Shown here: positions 11,101 through 20,408 of the stretch, in pieces | How positions within the stretch are numbered: the first letter of the stretch is position 1 | How the letters are laid out: each line of letters opens with the position of its first letter | Assembly (NCBI GenBank): GCA_004335835.1 | Contig: RWJK01001322.1 | Location: 33,866 to 97,865, forward strand | DNA: 64,000 bases | Reading direction: 5' to 3' | Source of the DNA: Scenedesmus sp. ARA3 | Taxonomy: Eukaryota; Chlorophyta; Chlorophyceae; Sphaeropleales; Scenedesmaceae | Position numbers and translations under genes: made by a program | The notes under the pieces: generated by a model | Database searches by the model: none | What the model was told of the DNA's origin: nothing | What the model saw: only the letters and a program-made list of their open reading frames with translations

Positions 11101-14100
11101 AATCTGCTTGTGCAGCAATGTTTGGGTGCTGGGTGTGTACCGGGTACATGCAGTGCACGCCATACCGGGTAGAGATGGCACAGGCTTCAATAACAGCTGG
11201 TGCCGCGCTTCGTGCGGCGCTGCTGGCCACACACTGTGCAGCAGCAATTACTGGAAGCAGCATGCATACAGCGAGAAACGGGCAGGGCAACAAACTGCGT
11301 ATTTCCAGTAACAGCAATGGCTTGTTCTGCACAGCAACACTGTTGCTGTAAAAGCTTGCGCTCGCTTCTCACCAACTAATAAATAACATCTTTTGGTTGC
11401 TGCAACCGTGTTAACAATTGCAGGCTGGAGAGCCTGCTGAACTTCCAGACCATGATCTGCGACCTCACGGGCATGCAGATCAGCAACGCCTCGCTGCTGG
11501 ACGAGGCCACTGCCGCTGCTGAGGCCATGACCATGTGCAGCGCCGTGGCACGCGGCAAGAAGCCGCGCTTCCTGGTGTCCGTGAGTTGCAGCCAATGATT
11601 TTGAAATGAGAAGCGCTTTGTTTTGTTGTGAACAGCTCCCTGCAGGCTAGTAGGAGTTTGGTTTGTCGTGCGGCAGTATGCTTGCGTGCGGCAGCCACAT
11701 GCAGCAGCAGCACAGCAGAAGCCGGGCTTCCTGGTGTCCGTGAGTTGCAGCTTTGTTGAAAGTCCCTTGGGCTTCATTATCTTTCAGCAGCAGAAAAGCA
11801 GCACAGAACAGCCAGGGCCGAACCAGAGGAGTTGTGCTGGTCGTGTAATGCTGCTTTTGGCAGCACCGGGCTGTGCGCCAGGATGCAGCGGATAGCAGCA
11901 GCTGAGCAGGTGACAGCAGCTGCAGCATTTGTAGCGAGCTGTGTGGCATTCCTTGCTTCGTTGATGGCGCTGGATCGCAGCTCCTGCCGGATCCTGCAAG
12001 CACCACAAAACTGGCGCACCGTCTCTGCGGCCCTGCTGTTTCACACCCTGCCACCATGGCTGCCTGCCGCACTTCTTGCTGCTGCTGCTGCTGCTTGCAG
12101 TCCAAGTGCCACCCGCAGACCATTGCTGTGTGCCAGACGCGCGCAGAGGGCCTGGGCTTGGTGGCTGAGGTGGTGGATGAGGGCAGCATGGCATTTGGCA
12201 AGGACGTGTGCGGCGTGCTGGTGCAGTACCCCGACACCACCGGCTCGGTCAACGACTACAAGGTGCGTTAGTTTGACCGCGTTCGACCGGGTCGGCCGTC
12301 GCCGGGAATTGGTGCTTGGGAGCCTCAGAAACCTGCTGTCAGCTTCTGTGAACGTTGGCAGCGCTTGAATTCTGAAGTCGCCATGCAGCAACCCTGTGCC
12401 CACCTGCTGCCATCGGCTGCGCTGCACTGCACACTCTTCGGATTTGCAGTCCATGGTGGATGCTGCGCACAAGGCGGGCGTTAAGGTGTGCGTGGCCACT
12501 GACCTGCTGGCGCTCACCAAGCTGGCCCCGCCAGGCGAGTGGGGCGCAGACATCGTGCTGGGCAGTGCGCAGCGCTTCGGCGTGCCCATGGGCTATGGCG
12601 GCCCCCACGCAGCCTTCCTGTCCTGCCACGACGAGTTCAAGAGGTGCGCTAGTTTATTTACATTATGTAGCGTGTGCAGGCGGCTGGTTGTGTGTTAGTT
12701 TTGGCGTGCCTATGGCGTGGCTGTGTGGGCCCCACGCAGCTTTCCTGTCCTGCCACGACGAGTTCAAGAGGTGTGTCGATTGCACCTACGTAGGGACGGG
12801 CAACTGCGTATGTTGCCGGAAGTCACATAAGCGTGCATCCCTGTCTGCAACTTTGGCGTGTCCATCAATGCTTCGTGGCAGGCATGGCAGCAGGTGTGTG
12901 CGTGCATTCATGTTGCTGCTGAACTGCACTATTTCTTCTTGTTCCGCGGGCTGATGCCCGGTTGCATCATTGGCGTGTCCATCGACGCCACACAGCACAT
13001 CTGCATGTGTACACGCATATTCATCACACCTGTATGATTTCCCACGCTTTGCCACGCATGCTGATGCCCGGCCGCATCATCGGCGTGTCCATCGACGCCA
13101 CACAACACACCTGCATGTGTACACGCATGCTTATCACACTGTTCTTGCTGCATACTTTCGCATGCAGGCTATGCCCGGCCGCATCATCGACGTGTCCTTG
13201 AACACCACACAACACACCTGCATGTGTCCACGCATGCTCATCACACTGTTCTTGCTGCATACTTTTGCATGCAGGCTGATGCCCGGGCGCATCATCGACA
13301 TGTCCATCGACCGGTCACAACGCCTGCATGTGTACACGCATATTCATCACACCTGTTTGTATCTCCCACGCTTTTGCATGCAGGCTGATGCCTGGCCGCA
13401 TCATCGGCGTGTCCATCGACGCCACACAACGCACCTGCATGTGTACACGCATATTCATCACACCTGTTTGATCTCCCACGCTTTTGCATGCAGGCTGATG
13501 CCTGGCCGCATCATCGGCGTGTCCATCGACGCCACACAACGCACCTGCATGTGTACACGCATACGTATCACACCTGCTTATTTTTCCCACTCTTTGCCAC
13601 GCAGGCTGATGCCCGGTCGCATCATCGGCGTGTCCATTGACGCCACGGGCGCGCCCGCGCTGCGCATGGCCATGCAGACGCGCGAGCAGCACATCAGGCG
13701 CGACAAGGCCACCTCCAACATCTGCACGGCGCAGGCGCTGCTGGCAAACATGGCGGCGCTGTACGCAGTGTACCACGGGCCAAAGGGCCTGACTGAGATC
13801 GCTGACCGCGTGCACGGCCTGACTGCTGTGCTGGCGGCTGGAGCCAAGAAGCTGGGCCTGGCACCCACTGCCAACAACTTCTTCGACACGCTCACCATCA
13901 AGGTGCGCTAACCCAATAAACTAGGGAGTGTACAGCTGTTAGCTGTGGCTGAATGTCATGTGGGCCAGCAAGCAACTTCTTCGGCACACTGACCATTTGT
14001 GCTGCATGCTCTTGCATGTAACAGGCAAGTGCAGCCGCGGTTGGCCATGCTCCTTTTCTGCAAGCAGGTATGGTGTGGGCCATACTGCTGTGCTGCAGTA

Positions 14101-17100
14101 CGTGCCTTGTGCTGCACGCCTTGTTGCTTACCCCTGATGCTGCCGCTCACGCCCCTGAGCTGAGAGCGGTGCGTGTACGTGTTGGTGTGCTGTCCGCAGG
14201 TGCCATCTGCTGATGCGGTGCTGTCTGCTGGTGTGGCTGCCGGCGTGAACCTGCGCAAGGTGGATGCCACCCACGTGGGTGTGAGCCTGGACGAGACCAC
14301 GCGCCTGGCTGACGTGGACGTGCTGCTCAAGGTGAAAATTGGATCAGAACTGTTTGTCATTTTCCATCGTAAGCTACAGCATATTGACCTAATTGAAGGG
14401 AATGTATGTCCTAACGCGCCCAGCTGACGTGGACGTGCTGCTAAGGTGAGGATGGAGGATGGTTCAGAACTTTCTTTCTTCCTAGTCTACAGCATATCGA
14501 CTCTCTTCACTATCTTAGATAAGTTATGTCCTATGTGCAACATGGCCGCCAGGGCCCCTTTCTTATACATGCACGCACACATGCATGCGCCTGTTCTGTA
14601 TCAACTGCATTTGCATTCCCATGCTTGCGCAGGTGCTCAACGGCGGCAAGGCAGCCGGCTTCACCGCCGCCTCTCTGGCGCCGTCTGTGCAGCCCGCGCT
14701 GGGCTCCTTCCAGCGCAGCAGCCCCTTCCTGCAGCAGCAGATCTTCAACAGCTACCACTGGTGAGCTTGTCATAACGTGTGATCATAACATTGACACCAG
14801 CAGCCCCTTCCTGCAGCAGCAGATCTTCAACAGCTACCACTGGTGAGCTTGTCATAACGTGTTGCTATAACATGCACACCAGCAGCCCCTTCCTGTGGAT
14901 GATCTGCAACAGCTACTACGGGTGATCTGGCTAAGCCAATATACTCTGATCTTTTTAGACACACAGCAGCTGGTACTGCTGTAATTCAGCCGGCGCTTTG
15001 CGCTGCTCTCTTTGTGTACTTGTGCACTGCTGCAGTACCAGCTGCACGGTTCCTGCATGTTGACATCAAGAGATCACACATCAACTTTGTGCTGCTGCTG
15101 CTGCTGCTTCTGCTGCCGCAGTGAGCACGAGATGCTGCGCTACCTGAAGCGCCTGGAGAACCGCGACCTGAGCCTGGCGCACTCCATGACTCGCTGCATG
15201 CGCTGATCTGGCTCATCATGTCTTGTTCTTACTCTGCTGCCGCAGCGAGCACGAGATGCTGCTCTACCTGAAGCGCTTGGAGAACTGCGACCTGAGCCTG
15301 TCGCACTCCATGACTGGCTGCATGCGCTGATCTGGCTCATCATGTCTTGTTCTTACTCTGCTGCCGCAGCGAGCACGAGATGCTGCTCTACCTGAAGCGC
15401 TTGGAGAACTGCGACCTGAGCCTGTCGCACTCATGATTTGTTGCACGCGCTGATCTGGTGTTATCATGTCTTGTTCTTACTCTGCTGCCGCAGCGAGCAC
15501 GAGATGCTGCGCTACCTGAAGCGTCTGGAGAACCGCGACCTGAGCCTGGCGCACTCCATGATCCCGCTGGGCTCCTGCACCATGAAGCTCAACGCCACCA
15601 GCGAGATGATCCCCATCACATGGCCAGAGCTGGCAAACCTGCACCCCTACTGCCCGCCAAACCAGGTATGAGGCTGTTAACCTCAAGTTATTGTCAGGTG
15701 CGGTGTGTGTATGTGTTGTTGCAACTGGTTCGTCATATTGACCTGGCCAGAGCTGGCAAACCTGCACCCCTACTGCCCGCCAGACCATGTGCGCTTGTTG
15801 TGCTTGGTTGCGTGTTTGAGCAGCATGTCAAGGCGACATGTTTAAGCATTGTGTGGACGCCATTACACAGTTGCACACCGCAGCTGCTTGCTTGCACCAG
15901 CACACACTCGATTGCAACCTCCGCGGCCTCCAGTGCCTGCCTGCTGTTTTGCAAATCTCCGCTACATCCCATGAGCGCAACAGGCCAAGTGTTACATGGT
16001 GATGTTCCATGACCTGGCTTGACAATCGCAAACCTGCTGATTCGCGCTCACCATTGTGCGTGGTCTGCGCTGCTGTCGCTGTGCTGCAACAGGCTCACAG
16101 CTACGCGGAGATGTTCCGCGACCTGGCTGCATTGCGCTTGCCAATCTGCTGAAATGCTCACCATAACGTGTATGTTCGGCCCTTCTCTTTATGCACCGCA
16201 GGCCCAGGGCTACGCGGAGATGTTCCGCGACCTGGCTGCGCAGCTGTGCAGCATCACCGGCTTTGACGCGGTCAGCCTGCAGCCCAACAGCGGCGCCAGT
16301 GGCGAGTACGCGGGGCTCATGGCCATCCGCGCCTACCACAGGAGCAGGTGCGGTTTGGTGGTTTGTCGTGCCGGTGTATGTGTCTGCTGTGATTATCCGT
16401 CATGAGAGGAACAGGTTCGTGGCATGACAGCATGGAGCGCATGCGCGTGGAACAGTATGGCTGCATGCATGCACTTGTACAGACATTGCGGCTGCCCAAG
16501 CATGCGGCGCCACACCGTGATACATACCTTGCCTATCCGCACGCTGTATAGGCTTGTTGATGTGCTTCTGCTGCTGCTCCTGCTGCTGCTGCAGGGGTGA
16601 CACGCACCGCGACGTGTGCATCATTCCTGTGAGCGCGCACGGCACCAACCCCGCCTCGGCTGTCATGGCTGGCATGAAGATCGTGAGCGTGTCCACGGAC
16701 GCCAAGGGCAACGTGAACATGGCCGAGCTCGAGGAGAAGGTGCGGGGCGTGTTTGGTGTTCCTTTGTTTGTTACAAACAATTCTGCATTGTGTTGTGGCT
16801 GGCCACTGTGTGTGGATGAAGATGCGTGACACAAGATGGGCAGTATGAACATGTCCCAGGTCAAGACTCAATGTGCGAGGCAACTTTCGCCCTGCAAGTC
16901 TGCAGCGTGTTGTGTCTGGCTGCTGTGTGTGAGCGTGTCCACGGACGCCAAGGGCAACGTGAACATGGCGGAGCTCAAGGAGAAGGTGCGGGGCGTGCTG
17001 TTCTATGTGTGGTTTCACGCATGTTGATGCAACGCATCGCACGGTGCGTTTTCTGGGGCTGCAATGGTGTCGGTCCGGCAGCTGCATGTCTACGAAGGCG

Positions 17101-17978
17101 CAACATAAACATGGCAGTGCTCAAGCAGCAGATGTGCATGGTTGGTTTGACGACCTCAATCAAAACAAACACCTCAACACACTGTGTACTTGCCTGCTGC
17201 TCGTATGTCCACCGCAGGCCGAGAAGCACAGCAAGAACCTGGCTGCGCTGATGATCACCTACCCCTCCACGCACGGCGTGTACGAGGAGGGCGTGGACGA
17301 GATCTGCCGCATCATCCACCAGCACGGCGGCCAGGTCTACATGGACGGTGCCAACATGAACGCACAGGTGGGTTGCTGTGCTAAAGAAGTGCAGGGAACG
17401 GCAAACAAAACATTGAAATGTTACGGGCCAGGTGTTCCAACGTGCGTCAGCCGCTGCTTCAGCTGTACTGCTGCAACCTGCTGCAACCTGCTGTCATGTA
17501 TATACTTGCATCGCCTCACAGCGCAGTAACGAATGCACATATGCAGGTGCGCCTTACCAGCTCGGGGCGTTGTCACGGTGCGGTGTGCCGCCTCAACCTG
17601 CGTCACTACTGCTTGCTGTTATCTCCTGTTCTCCTCTCGCTGCCCTCCTCACACCTATGTACATTTCACTGTTATGCACGTGTGCATGTGGGCCTGACCA
17701 GCCCCGGCCACATCGGCGCTGACGTGTGCCAACTGACCCTGTGCGGGGCTGGCAGTTGTCATCTTCATCACATTTGTCATAACGTGGTTACATTGTTATG
17801 TTCGTGCAGGTGGGCCTGACCAGCCCCGGCCACATCGGCGCTGACTTGTGCCACCCGACCCTGTGCGGGGCTGGCGGTTGTCATCTCCACATCACATTTG
17901 TCATAACGTGGTTATATTGTTATGTTCGTGCAGGTGGGCCTCACCAGCCCCGGCCACATCGGCGCTGACGTGTGCCAC

Positions 17979-18022
<44 letters not shown>

Positions 18023-20408
18023 CCCAGGCATGGGACCCATCGGCATCAAGGCGCACCTGGCGCCCTTCATGCCCACACACCCCGTGATCCCCACGGGCGC
18101 GCTACCAGAGCAGTGAGTTGCTTGAGTTGCAATATGGTTTAGATGGTTGCATGCTGTGCTCTGCTGTGTTTGATACATTGGCATCAAGGCGCACCTGGCG
18201 CCATTCATGCCCACACACACCGTGATCCCCACGGGCGCGCTGCCCGAGCAGTGAGTACCGTTTGTGTTACTGGATGCTAGTTCTTGTGGTCTTCTCTGTC
18301 GTGTGTGGGTCTGCATTGGCATCAAGGCGCACCTGGCGCCTTTTATGCCCAATCTCATGCACCCTCCCCACTGCACTGCACGCTCACTCACATCTCGCCT
18401 CTCTTTCTCTATCTGCTGTCCATCCCCGCAGGCCCGCCAGCGCCGCGCCCTTTGGCACCATGGCTGCCGCGCCCTTCGGCTCCAGCCTCATCCTGCCCAT
18501 CAGCTACGCATCATACTCACATAGCTCTCTGCCGCTGCTGTCACTTGTTTACCACCCTCAGGCCCGCCAACGCCGCACCCTTTGGCACCATGGCCGCTGC
18601 GCCGATTGGCTCCAGCCTCATCCTGCCCATCAGCTACGCGTCATACTCACATAGCTCTCTGCTGCTGCTGCTGTCACCTGCTTTCCACCGCAGGCCCGCA
18701 AACGCCGCACCATTCGGCACCATGGCTGCCGCGCCCTTCGGCTCCAGCCTGATCCTGCCCATCAGCTACGCCTACATCAGCATGATGGGCAGCGGCGGCC
18801 TGCGCGAGGCGAGCAAGCTGGCCATCCTTAAGGCCAACTACATGGCCAAGGTGCTGGGGCAGCACTACCCCGTGCTCTACACAGGTGAGCAGCAGCGACG
18901 GACAGTTCTACTCATATTCTGCTTGGTTTCTACACAGTCGCTGAGCAGCCACTCAATCAGCAGGCAGAGGGACAGCTGCTGTACCTGCAGTGCAGAGGCC
19001 ATTCTAAGGGGTCTGGGAGCCGCTGCGCATCGTCAACTGCTTGATCCTGTGCCTCCGCCTCCCTTATCTTCAAGCAATATTGTGATGTTATTTGTGCTAT
19101 GCTGTCTATGTGTCCTGCCTTCTGCAGGCCCCAAGGGCACCTGCGCGCACGAGTTCATCCTGGACGTGCGCCCGCTGGAGGCCTCCGTCTGCTGTTCTGC
19201 AATGATACAACCGTTGTATAACTTGCCTGTGCTGCCTCATGTGCTGTGCTATCTGCAGGCCCCAATGGCACCTGTGCGCACGAGTTCATCCTGGACGTGC
19301 GCCCGCTGGAGGCCTCGGCTGGCGTCAAGGCTGAGGACATTGCGAAGCGCCTCATGGACTACGGCTACCACGCGCCCACCATGAGCTGGCCTGTGCCCGG
19401 CACGCTCATGATCGAGCCCACCGAGAGCGAGAGCAAGGCAGAGCTGGACCGGTGAGGGGTGTTATTCAACATGTCACTTTGGTTGCGCTGAGGGGGGTTG
19501 TGCCCGGCACGCTCATGATCGAGCCCACCGAGTTTTGACATGTTAATTTTTGGTACACTGAGGTTGTTGCCCACCATGAGCTGGCCCGTGCCTGGCAAGC
19601 TTATGATCGAGCCCACCGAGAGCGAGAGCAAGGCCGAGCTGGACCGGTGAGGGGTGTTACGTAAAATGTTATGTTTGTGTTATTTCAGTGTTGCGCTGAG
19701 GGGGGTATGTTGCTGTGCGTGGCATGCTCATGATCGTGCCCACTGGGTGATTGATGATCCCCCATGATTAAGATGCAGCATGATTTCACACCGCGCACAC
19801 AACCTGAAACAGCTGCTGACATCAGGATGTCATGTTTTCCGCTGCTGCTGCTGTTGCTGCTGCTGCTGCCACCATCACCAGCTTCTGCGAGGCCATGATC
19901 AAGATCAGGCAGGAGGTGGCGGACATTGAGGCTGGGCGGCTGCCGCGTGACGACAACCCGCTGGTCAACGCGCCACACCCGGCCGGCGTGGTGCTGGCAG
20001 ACACCTGGAGCAGGCCCTACAGCAGGTGCGTGGCAGGGTGGAGAATGCAGAGCTGTGGGTGGATGTTGTTTGAGGAGCCAGGCAGTGGAGAAGTGCCACA
20101 TTGGTACTTCTTCTGCGTTGTTTTTAGTTCAAGGGTCCAGGAAGTGTGCGCAGCATGATCAAGACGCTGTGTGCAGGGCTTGCACTTTGTGAAGCGCTGG
20201 GGATTCTTGGGCGCAGAAACATCAATCTGCTCATGCTCTTGCTGCTGCTGCTGCTTTCATCGCTTGCAGGGAGGTGGCGGCCTTCCCCGCGCCCTGGGTG
20301 AAGCAGGCCAAGTTCTGGCCCACCACCAGCCGCGTGGACAACGTGTACGGCGACAGGCACCTCATCACGCGCATCACCGACGAACAGCCCGTGGCAGCGC
20401 ACGCCTAA
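8141..20408 (+). CDS. GLDP: Glycine dehydrogenase (decarboxylating), P-protein of the glycine cleavage system
   Basis: Twenty exons restore one frame of 1034 aa: 8141..8276, 8365..8464, 9163..9217, 9798..9928, 10931..11083, 11424..11580, 12101..12262, 12450..12643, 13605..13902, 14200..14331, 14633..14760, 15494..15665, 16202..16347, 16595..16739, 17218..17367, 17934..18112, 18694..18884, 19259..19451, 19882..20025, 20270..20408. The protein removes CO2 from glycine and passes aminomethyl to the H-protein lipoamide, in mitochondria during photorespiration. Residues 1-45 form a basic targeting peptide ending near RRMFS. Landmarks include FIGMGYY-like [15 protein letters not shown], the core [18 protein letters not shown], and [18 protein letters not shown], whose Lys (about residue 773) binds pyridoxal phosphate. 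Length and order match plant P-proteins. Most exons have decoy junction copies in the adjoining introns. The start was chosen as the only ATG giving the targeting peptide. Confidence 0.97.
9311..9333 (+). repeat. Decoy copy of P-protein exon 3 end
   Basis: The last 23 coding bases of exon 3 (EEEAAMVQ) and the GTGCGAGG donor recur about 116 bases downstream of the true donor at 9218. The copy is nearly identical. Confidence 0.85.
9680..9728 (+). repeat. Decoy copy of P-protein exon 4 start
   Basis: This copies the acceptor region and the first about 45 bases of exon 4 ([14 protein letters not shown]) 117 bases upstream of the true exon at 9798. The copy has M-to-H and V-to-M changes and a shifted CAAG in place of CAGG at the junction. 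Confidence 0.85.
10252..10930 (+). repeat. Six decoy copies of P-protein exon 5 start, 121-bp period
   Basis: Copies of CTTGCAG plus the first about 55 bases of exon 5 ([18 protein letters not shown]) start at 10252, 10340, 10447, 10568, 10689 and 10810. The complete exon starts at 10931. The last four steps are exactly 121 bases; the older outer copies are 88 and 107 apart and more diverged. The units at 10689 and 10810 are almost identical. Read from an acceptor in the 10689 unit, the frame reaches TAA just before the next unit, so use of such a decoy would truncate the protein. Confidence 0.97.
11135..11185 (+). repeat. Decoy copy of P-protein exon 5 end
   Basis: A diverged copy of the exon 5 tail ([13 protein letters not shown]) lies about 100 bases downstream of the true donor at 11084. 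It has several substitutions and no preserved donor. Confidence 0.7.
11716..11742 (+). repeat. Decoy copy of P-protein exon 6 end
   Basis: The bases encoding KPGFLVS followed by GTGAGTTGCAG repeat the end of exon 6 and its donor about 155 bases downstream of the true donor at 11581. Confidence 0.8.
12698..12776 (+). repeat. Decoy copy of P-protein exon 8 end
   Basis: This copies the 3' part of exon 8 (FGVPM...[15 protein letters not shown]) with its GTG donor, about 130 bases downstream of the true donor at 12644. Internal bases are deleted and the frame is not preserved throughout. Confidence 0.85.
12950..13604 (+). repeat. Six decoy copies of P-protein exon 9 start, about 110-bp period
   Basis: Copies of the exon 9 start ([14 protein letters not shown]) begin at 12951, 13061, 13169, 13275, 13385 and 13495. 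The complete exon has the same base at 13606. The steps are 110, 108, 106, 110, 110 and 111. Copies from 13169 on keep a GCAG acceptor. The unit next to the true exon is exactly 37 codons long and open, so its acceptor (exon base 13494) would add 37 residues in frame. The other units shift the frame. Confidence 0.96.
14413..14450 (+). repeat. Decoy copy of P-protein exon 10 end
   Basis: The bases encoding ADVDVLLK and the GTGAG donor of exon 10 recur about 115 bases downstream of the true donor at 14332, with one base lost in the last codons. Confidence 0.8.
14796..14930 (+). repeat. Two decoy copies of P-protein exon 11 end
   Basis: The tail of exon 11 ([14 protein letters not shown]) plus its GTGAGCTTGTCATAACGTG donor region is repeated at about 14799, nearly identical, and again at about 14881, more diverged. 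The spacing is about 75-80 bases, downstream of the true donor at 14761. Confidence 0.9.
15122..15493 (+). repeat. Three decoy copies of P-protein exon 12 start, exact 124-bp period
   Basis: Copies begin at 15122, 15246 and 15370, with the complete exon at 15494. All three steps are exactly 124 bases. Each unit has a CTGCCGCAG acceptor, about 70 bases encoding [20 protein letters not shown], then a short stretch ending in TGA within the unit. Use of the first copy's acceptor would end the protein a few codons after LSLAHSM. Confidence 0.97.
15742..15790 (+). repeat. Decoy copy of P-protein exon 12 end
   Basis: This repeats the exon 12 tail ([12 protein letters not shown]) about 120 bases downstream of the true donor at 15666. 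The donor itself is changed to CATGTGC. Confidence 0.85.
15992..16135 (+). repeat. Decoy copies of P-protein exon 13 start
   Basis: A good copy at about 16091 repeats [19 protein letters not shown] sequence with an AACAGG acceptor. A degraded trace (GATGTTCCATGACCTGGC) lies near 16002. Both are upstream of the complete exon at 16202. Confidence 0.85.
16929..17130 (+). repeat. Decoy copies of P-protein exon 14 end
   Basis: The tail of exon 14 ([18 protein letters not shown]) with its GTGCGGGGCGTG donor recurs at 16929..17000 with few changes, and as a diverged trace near 17090..17130. Both are downstream of the true donor at 16740. Confidence 0.88.
17547..17933 (+). repeat. Three decoy copies of P-protein exon 16 start
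   Basis: Copies of the exon 16 start ([14 protein letters not shown]) begin at 17547, 17688 and 17810, with the complete exon at 17934. The steps are 141, 122 and 124. The first copy is the most diverged ([10 protein letters not shown]). The third copy retains TTCGTGCAG as acceptor. None contains the catalytic HKTFC lysine segment. Confidence 0.93.
18177..18360 (+). repeat. Two decoy copies of P-protein exon 16 end
   Basis: The exon tail [12 protein letters not shown]..., in the first copy continuing through the CAGTGAGT donor, recurs at 18177..18256 and, truncated, at 18315..18352. Both are downstream of the true donor at 18113, about 140 bases apart. Confidence 0.92.
18432..18693 (+). repeat. 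Two decoy copies of P-protein exon 17 start
   Basis: Copies begin at 18432 and 18562, with the complete exon at 18694 (steps 130 and 132). Each has a CAG acceptor and about 80 bases encoding the start of the exon through LILPISYA, and then diverges. Confidence 0.95.
19128..19258 (+). repeat. Decoy copy of P-protein exon 18 start
   Basis: One unit of 131 bases repeats TCTGCAGGCCCC and the following [23 protein letters not shown] bases directly upstream of the complete exon at 19259. Confidence 0.95.
19499..19745 (+). repeat. Decoy copies of P-protein exon 18 end
   Basis: The exon tail ([20 protein letters not shown]) with its CCGGTGAGGGGTGTTA donor recurs in full at about 19570..19655. A shorter copy lies at 19499..19535 and a trace at 19715..19745. 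All are downstream of the true donor at 19452. Confidence 0.93.

Noticed and set aside
12970..13911. A 313-codon plus-strand ORF covering the exon 9 array
   Set aside because: It is produced by read-through of the tandem decoy units and the true exon 9; only its last part is P-protein. The repeated [18 protein letters not shown] text comes from the duplicated intron spacer.
18284..19384. A 366-codon plus-strand ORF
   Set aside because: It joins decoy copies and parts of P-protein exons 17 and 18 through introns; the exon borders and frame fit of the P-protein explain it better.
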